Part shown: positions 61,438 through 64,000 of the stretch, one piece after another
Layout: each line of letters starts with the position of its first letter
Numbering within the stretch: the first letter of the stretch is position 1
NCBI GenBank assembly: GCA_039180025.1
Contig: JBCDDZ010000009.1
Coordinates: 21,760-85,759, forward strand
Direction: 5' to 3'
Source: Algisphaera sp039180025
Lineage (GTDB): Bacteria > Planctomycetota > Phycisphaerae > Phycisphaerales > Phycisphaeraceae
Length of the DNA: 64,000 nucleotides
Notes under the pieces: model-generated
Told to the model about the DNA's origin: nothing
Seen by the model: the letters and a program-made list of their open reading frames with translations, nothing else
Database searches by the model: none
Position numbers and translations under genes: made by a program

Positions 61438-61815
61438 ATGGCTAAGAAATCCAAAAAAGTCCGCAAGAACGTCACCCGCGGCATTGCCTACGTCAAAGCG
61501 ACTTTTAACAACACCCTCGTCACGATCACCGATGTTAACGGCGAAACCCTCTGCTGGGGGTCCGCCGGGACCGTCGGCTTCAAGGGATCGCGTAAGTCGA
61601 CCCCGTTCGCCGCGACCCGCGCGGCCGAAGAGTGTGCCGCTCAGGCCAAAAAGTATGGCATGGTCGAAGTCGAAGTCCGGGTCCGTGGGGCGGGCGGCGG
61701 CCGTGAATCGGCCGTCACCGGATTGGCTCATTCGGGCCTAAAAGTAACCGCCGTAGAAGACCATACCCCGATCCCCCACAACGGTTGCCGGCCCAAGAAA
61801 AAGCGCCGCGTCTAA
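61438..61815 (+). CDS. rpsK: 30S ribosomal protein S11
   Basis: Platform protein at the mRNA exit. 125 residues with RGIAYVKATFNNTLVTITD in part, KGSRKSTPFAATRAAEECA and the C-terminal HNGCRPKKKRRV. rpsD, normally the next gene, is missing. Confidence 0.98.
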   Translation: MAKKSKKVRKNVTRGIAYVKATFNNTLVTITDVNGETLCWGSAGTVGFKGSRKSTPFAATRAAEECAAQAKKYGMVEVEVRVRGAGGGRESAVTGLAHSGLKVTAVEDHTPIPHNGCRPKKKRRV

Positions 61816-62017
61816 TCCGCTGGCGACTAGCGGCCAGTGGTTCGCGTCTGTACGCACTTTTACCTGTCAGACATTGCGGCGTAACAAAAATTTTTCCTTC
61901 CGATGAATCTCGGGACCAGAAGCCACCCACCCCCTTCCGCAGCAGGGGTGATACGAGCGTGAGTCCCGAGCCGTTTGAATCCTTTATCAAACCCGCTGCA
62001 ATTTTGGAGACAACGTC
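61816..62017. other. Leader between rpsK and rpoA where rpsD would be
   Basis: About 200 bases without a reading frame resembling S4. An AAAAATTTTT tract occurs near 61889. No promoter or clear hairpin was identified; a GGAG ribosome binding site precedes the rpoA ATG. Confidence 0.5.
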
Positions 62018-63013
62018 ATGCGCATCCGCTGGCGAGGACTGGAACTTCCCCACCGCGTTTCTCTCGATCAAGAGACCGCTTCAGAAACCTACGGCAAATT
62101 TTCGGTCGAGCCTTTCGAGCGTGGGTTCGGCACAACCGTGGGCAACTCGCTCCGTCGTATCCTGCTCTCATCGCTCGAAGGTGCGGCGGTCACCGCGGTG
62201 AAAATCAAGGGTGCTCCTCACGAGTTCACCTCGCTCGAAGGCGTGCAGGAAGATGTCACCGACATTATCCTCAGCGTCAAAAACATGGTCGTGTCTTCGG
62301 AGTCCGATGGCCCCAAAACCATGCGGCTCCAAGCCGAAGGCCCCGGTGAAGTCACCTGCGATTTGATCGAAGCCGACACCTCGATCACGATCCACAACCC
62401 CGACCAGGTCCTTGCCACCCTGACCAAGCAGGTCGACTTCGATATGGAGTTCACCGTCGAGAAAGGCCGCGGCTACGTCCCCGCGTCGGATCAGTACGAC
62501 GCCAACGAAGACCAGGAAGTCGATCTGATTCCGGTCGACGCGACGTATTCGCCGGTCACCCGGGTTCGCTACAAGGTCGAAGACACGCGGGTGGGTCAGA
62601 AGACCAACTACGATAAACTTACTCTTGAAGTATGGACCAACGGCACGATTTCGCCTGAAATGGCTGTCGTCGAGGCCGCGAAAATCCTCCGTAAACACCT
62701 CAACCCCTTCGTGCAGTATTTTGAGCTCGGCCAGGAAGTCGCGAGCGAGTCTGCCGCCGCCGCCGCCCGGGTCGATGAAGAGCTGATCCGTAAGCTCCAG
62801 ATGTCGCTCAACGAACTGGACCTTTCGGTCCGGGCCAACAACTGTCTGGAATCCGCCAAAGTGACCAGCGTGGCCGACCTGGTCAGCCGCCAGGAAGCGG
62901 ACCTCCTGAAGGTACGCAGCTTCGGCAAAACGAGTCTCCGCGAAGTGAAGCGTAAGCTCTCCGACCTCGGCCTCGAGTTGGGCATGGAACTGCCCGCGGA
63001 AGTCGAAATCTAA
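62018..63013 (+). CDS. rpoA: DNA-directed RNA polymerase subunit alpha
   Basis: Forms the dimer on which RNA polymerase assembles. 331 residues: an N-terminal domain with VEPFERGFGTTVGNSLRRILLSS in part and GAAVTAVKIKG, and a C-terminal domain with ELDLSVRANNCLESA and VRSFGKTSLREVKRKLSDLGL in part. Normal length. Its C-terminal domain could contact the A/T-rich element of the ribosomal promoter. Confidence 0.98.
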   Translation: MRIRWRGLELPHRVSLDQETASETYGKFSVEPFERGFGTTVGNSLRRILLSSLEGAAVTAVKIKGAPHEFTSLEGVQEDVTDIILSVKNMVVSSESDGPKTMRLQAEGPGEVTCDLIEADTSITIHNPDQVLATLTKQVDFDMEFTVEKGRGYVPASDQYDANEDQEVDLIPVDATYSPVTRVRYKVEDTRVGQKTNYDKLTLEVWTNGTISPEMAVVEAAKILRKHLNPFVQYFELGQEVASESAAAAARVDEELIRKLQMSLNELDLSVRANNCLESAKVTSVADLVSRQEADLLKVRSFGKTSLREVKRKLSDLGLELGMELPAEVEI

Positions 63014-63132
63014 ACCCCTCCCGTGACGCGGTGGCCCGCTCGGTCGCCGCGTCGCTTCTGCGGCCTCGACGCCGCGGTCCGGTGTACGGACCTCCCCCTG
63101 CCGGTCAGCGCACTCCGCGGCCGAGTGGCAAG

Positions 63133-63157
63133 CCCCGAGGAGACGTCTCCCCTCGGG
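63133..63157. repeat. Hairpin in the rplQ leader
   Basis: CCGAGG and CCTCGG arms enclose the self-complementary GGAGACGTCTCC, giving a strong stem 25 bases before the rplQ ATG. The 168-base leader is otherwise unexplained. Confidence 0.45.
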
Positions 63158-63181
63158 TCACGTCAAGAAAGGAAAACGATT

Positions 63182-63853
63182 ATGAGACACGGCGTATACG
63201 GCCGAAAGCTAGGCCGGAAAACCAACCACCGTATCGCTCTCTGGCGCAACCAGGCGATCGCTCTATTCACCCACAACCAGATCACCACGACGATCCCCAA
63301 GGCCAAAGCCTTGCAGCCGTTCGTCGAAAAGCTTATCACCGCCGCGAAGAAGGGCGACCTCGCTTCGCGTCGCCGCGTCATCGCCAAACTCGGAGGTGAC
63401 CCGATCATGATCCGTGACGAGGACGATGAAAATGTCGTCCGCAACAAGTACGGCGAAGTCACGGGCGGGATGAAAATCTCGAAGCACCTCTTCGACGAGA
63501 TCGCTCCCCAGTATGCCGACCGCGACGGTGGCTATACCCGTATCATTAAACTCGGCGTCTCGCGCATCGGCGACGGGTCGGACCTGTGCGTGATCCAACT
63601 CGTTGGCACCGAAGAAGAAGGGGGGCCGCAGGTTTCGGGTAAAAACTCTCGTCGCCGTGAAAAATCAAACAAACGTATGGAATTCGCCGCGAAGCTTCGC
63701 AAAGACGAATCCAACAGCTCAGAAACGATCGCCGAAGAAGACGCCGCTGCTGCCACCGTCGCCGAAACGACGACCGAAGCCGAACCGACCGAAGCTCCCG
63801 CTGCCGAAGCAGAAAAAATCGCCGATGGTGACGACACCAAAAAAGTCGACTGA
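63182..63853 (+). CDS. rplQ: 50S ribosomal protein L17 with insertion and acidic tail
   Basis: From ATG 63182 (AAGAAAGGAAAA upstream) 223 residues, against about 120-130 usually. The core is clear: MRHGVYGRKLGRKTNHRIAL in part, TTIPKAKALQPFVEKLITAAKKGD in part and YTRIIKLGVSRIGD. There is an insertion of about 35 residues before that last part (GGDPIMIRDEDDENVVRNKYGE region), and the last about 75 residues start basic (NSRRREKSNKR) and become Glu/Ala/Thr-rich. It is the last gene of the cluster and abuts a transposase region. Confidence 0.95.
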   Translation: MRHGVYGRKLGRKTNHRIALWRNQAIALFTHNQITTTIPKAKALQPFVEKLITAAKKGDLASRRRVIAKLGGDPIMIRDEDDENVVRNKYGEVTGGMKISKHLFDEIAPQYADRDGGYTRIIKLGVSRIGDGSDLCVIQLVGTEEEGGPQVSGKNSRRREKSNKRMEFAAKLRKDESNSSETIAEEDAAAATVAETTTEAEPTEAPAAEAEKIADGDDTKKVD

Positions 63854-63926
63854 AGCTATCGCTAGAGCAACTGGCGCTTTTTCCGGCCTCATGTCATGAT
63901 GTGGCTTTCGAGCATGGAGGCGACCG

Positions 63927-64000
63927 ATGGCTTACTCGATGGATTTACGTTTGAAGGTGTTGGCGGCGGTGGATCGCGGGGAGTCCGAGGCGTCGGTCGC
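63927..64000 (+). CDS. IS630-type transposase, N-terminus only
   Basis: The frame opens MAYSMDLRLKVLAAVDRG and continues past the window. This matches the helix-turn-helix start of IS630-family transposases (typically MAYS-DLR-+V). A GGAGG ribosome binding site lies 6 bases before the ATG. The left end of the element must lie in 63854-63926; IS630 elements insert at TA, and a CTAG is present at 63863-63866, but the terminal repeat cannot be confirmed without the other end. Confidence 0.72.
   Translation, partial: MAYSMDLRLKVLAAVDRGESEASV

Overview
The window is high-GC bacterial chromosome. Its gene content points to a member of the Planctomycetota, most likely class Phycisphaerae: small proteins ending in planctomycete-type zinc ribbons, a YdjY-type lipoprotein, DUF4332 and DUF3465 proteins, a PurS-PurL fusion, and a ribosomal protein cluster without rpmD or rpsD. 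The taxonomic call is an inference from family recognition, not from a search. No rRNA gene, CRISPR array or prophage was seen. One tRNA (Lys, CTT) is present, and an IS630-type transposase starts at the right edge.

Layout. 1-2.1 kb: end of a phosphate uptake operon (pstA, with a very large periplasmic insertion, then pstB). 2.3-4.8 kb: a small hypothetical, tmk, a methyltransferase and a zinc-ribbon membrane protein. 4.9-10.3 kb: the most unusual locus. A FabF-like ketosynthase is divergent from one 1248-residue protein that joins E1-alpha and E1-beta of a branched-chain 2-oxoacid dehydrogenase, a lipoyl domain and a complete KAS III (FabH-like) enzyme; a small lipoprotein gene follows. 10.4-13.9 kb: carB. 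14-16.8 kb: two lipoproteins, a conserved hypothetical and a GT-A-like protein. 16.9-20.7 kb: a tight minus-strand operon (VOC, OsmC, Mpv17-like, DUF4126/zinc protein, pdxJ). 20.8-23.2 kb: acs and tRNA-Lys. 23.3-25.7 kb: an HMA/MauE-type membrane protein and lnt. 26.0-38.4 kb: a long minus-strand run reading cdaA-cdaR, proA, LURP-one-like, HAD phosphatase, hypothetical, purSL, DUF4332, DUF3465, AEC transporter, hydrolase, methyltransferase. 38.7-41.8 kb: tal, a thioredoxin-like protein and a Ser/Thr kinase with an MshEN-like N-terminus. 42-47 kb: polyprenyl synthetase, a GAF/receiver signalling protein, rsmB and a bifunctional-nuclease-family gene. 47.0-63.9 kb: the S10-spc-alpha ribosomal cluster with secY, map, infA, rpmJ and rpoA, led by a good sigma-70-type promoter.

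How the genes connect. Much of the window is core housekeeping: translation and protein export, nucleotide synthesis (tmk, carB, purSL), proline, pyridoxal phosphate, acetate activation, lipoprotein acylation and c-di-AMP signalling. The main novelty is the oxoacid dehydrogenase/ketosynthase fusion. Its architecture suggests that an acyl group made by the E1 domains is carried on a tethered lipoyl arm and passed directly to the KAS III cysteine as a fatty-acid or polyketide starter. The plus strand also looks G-rich on both gene orientations up to about 41 kb and C-rich from about 43.5 kb, which may mark a replication or rearrangement boundary.
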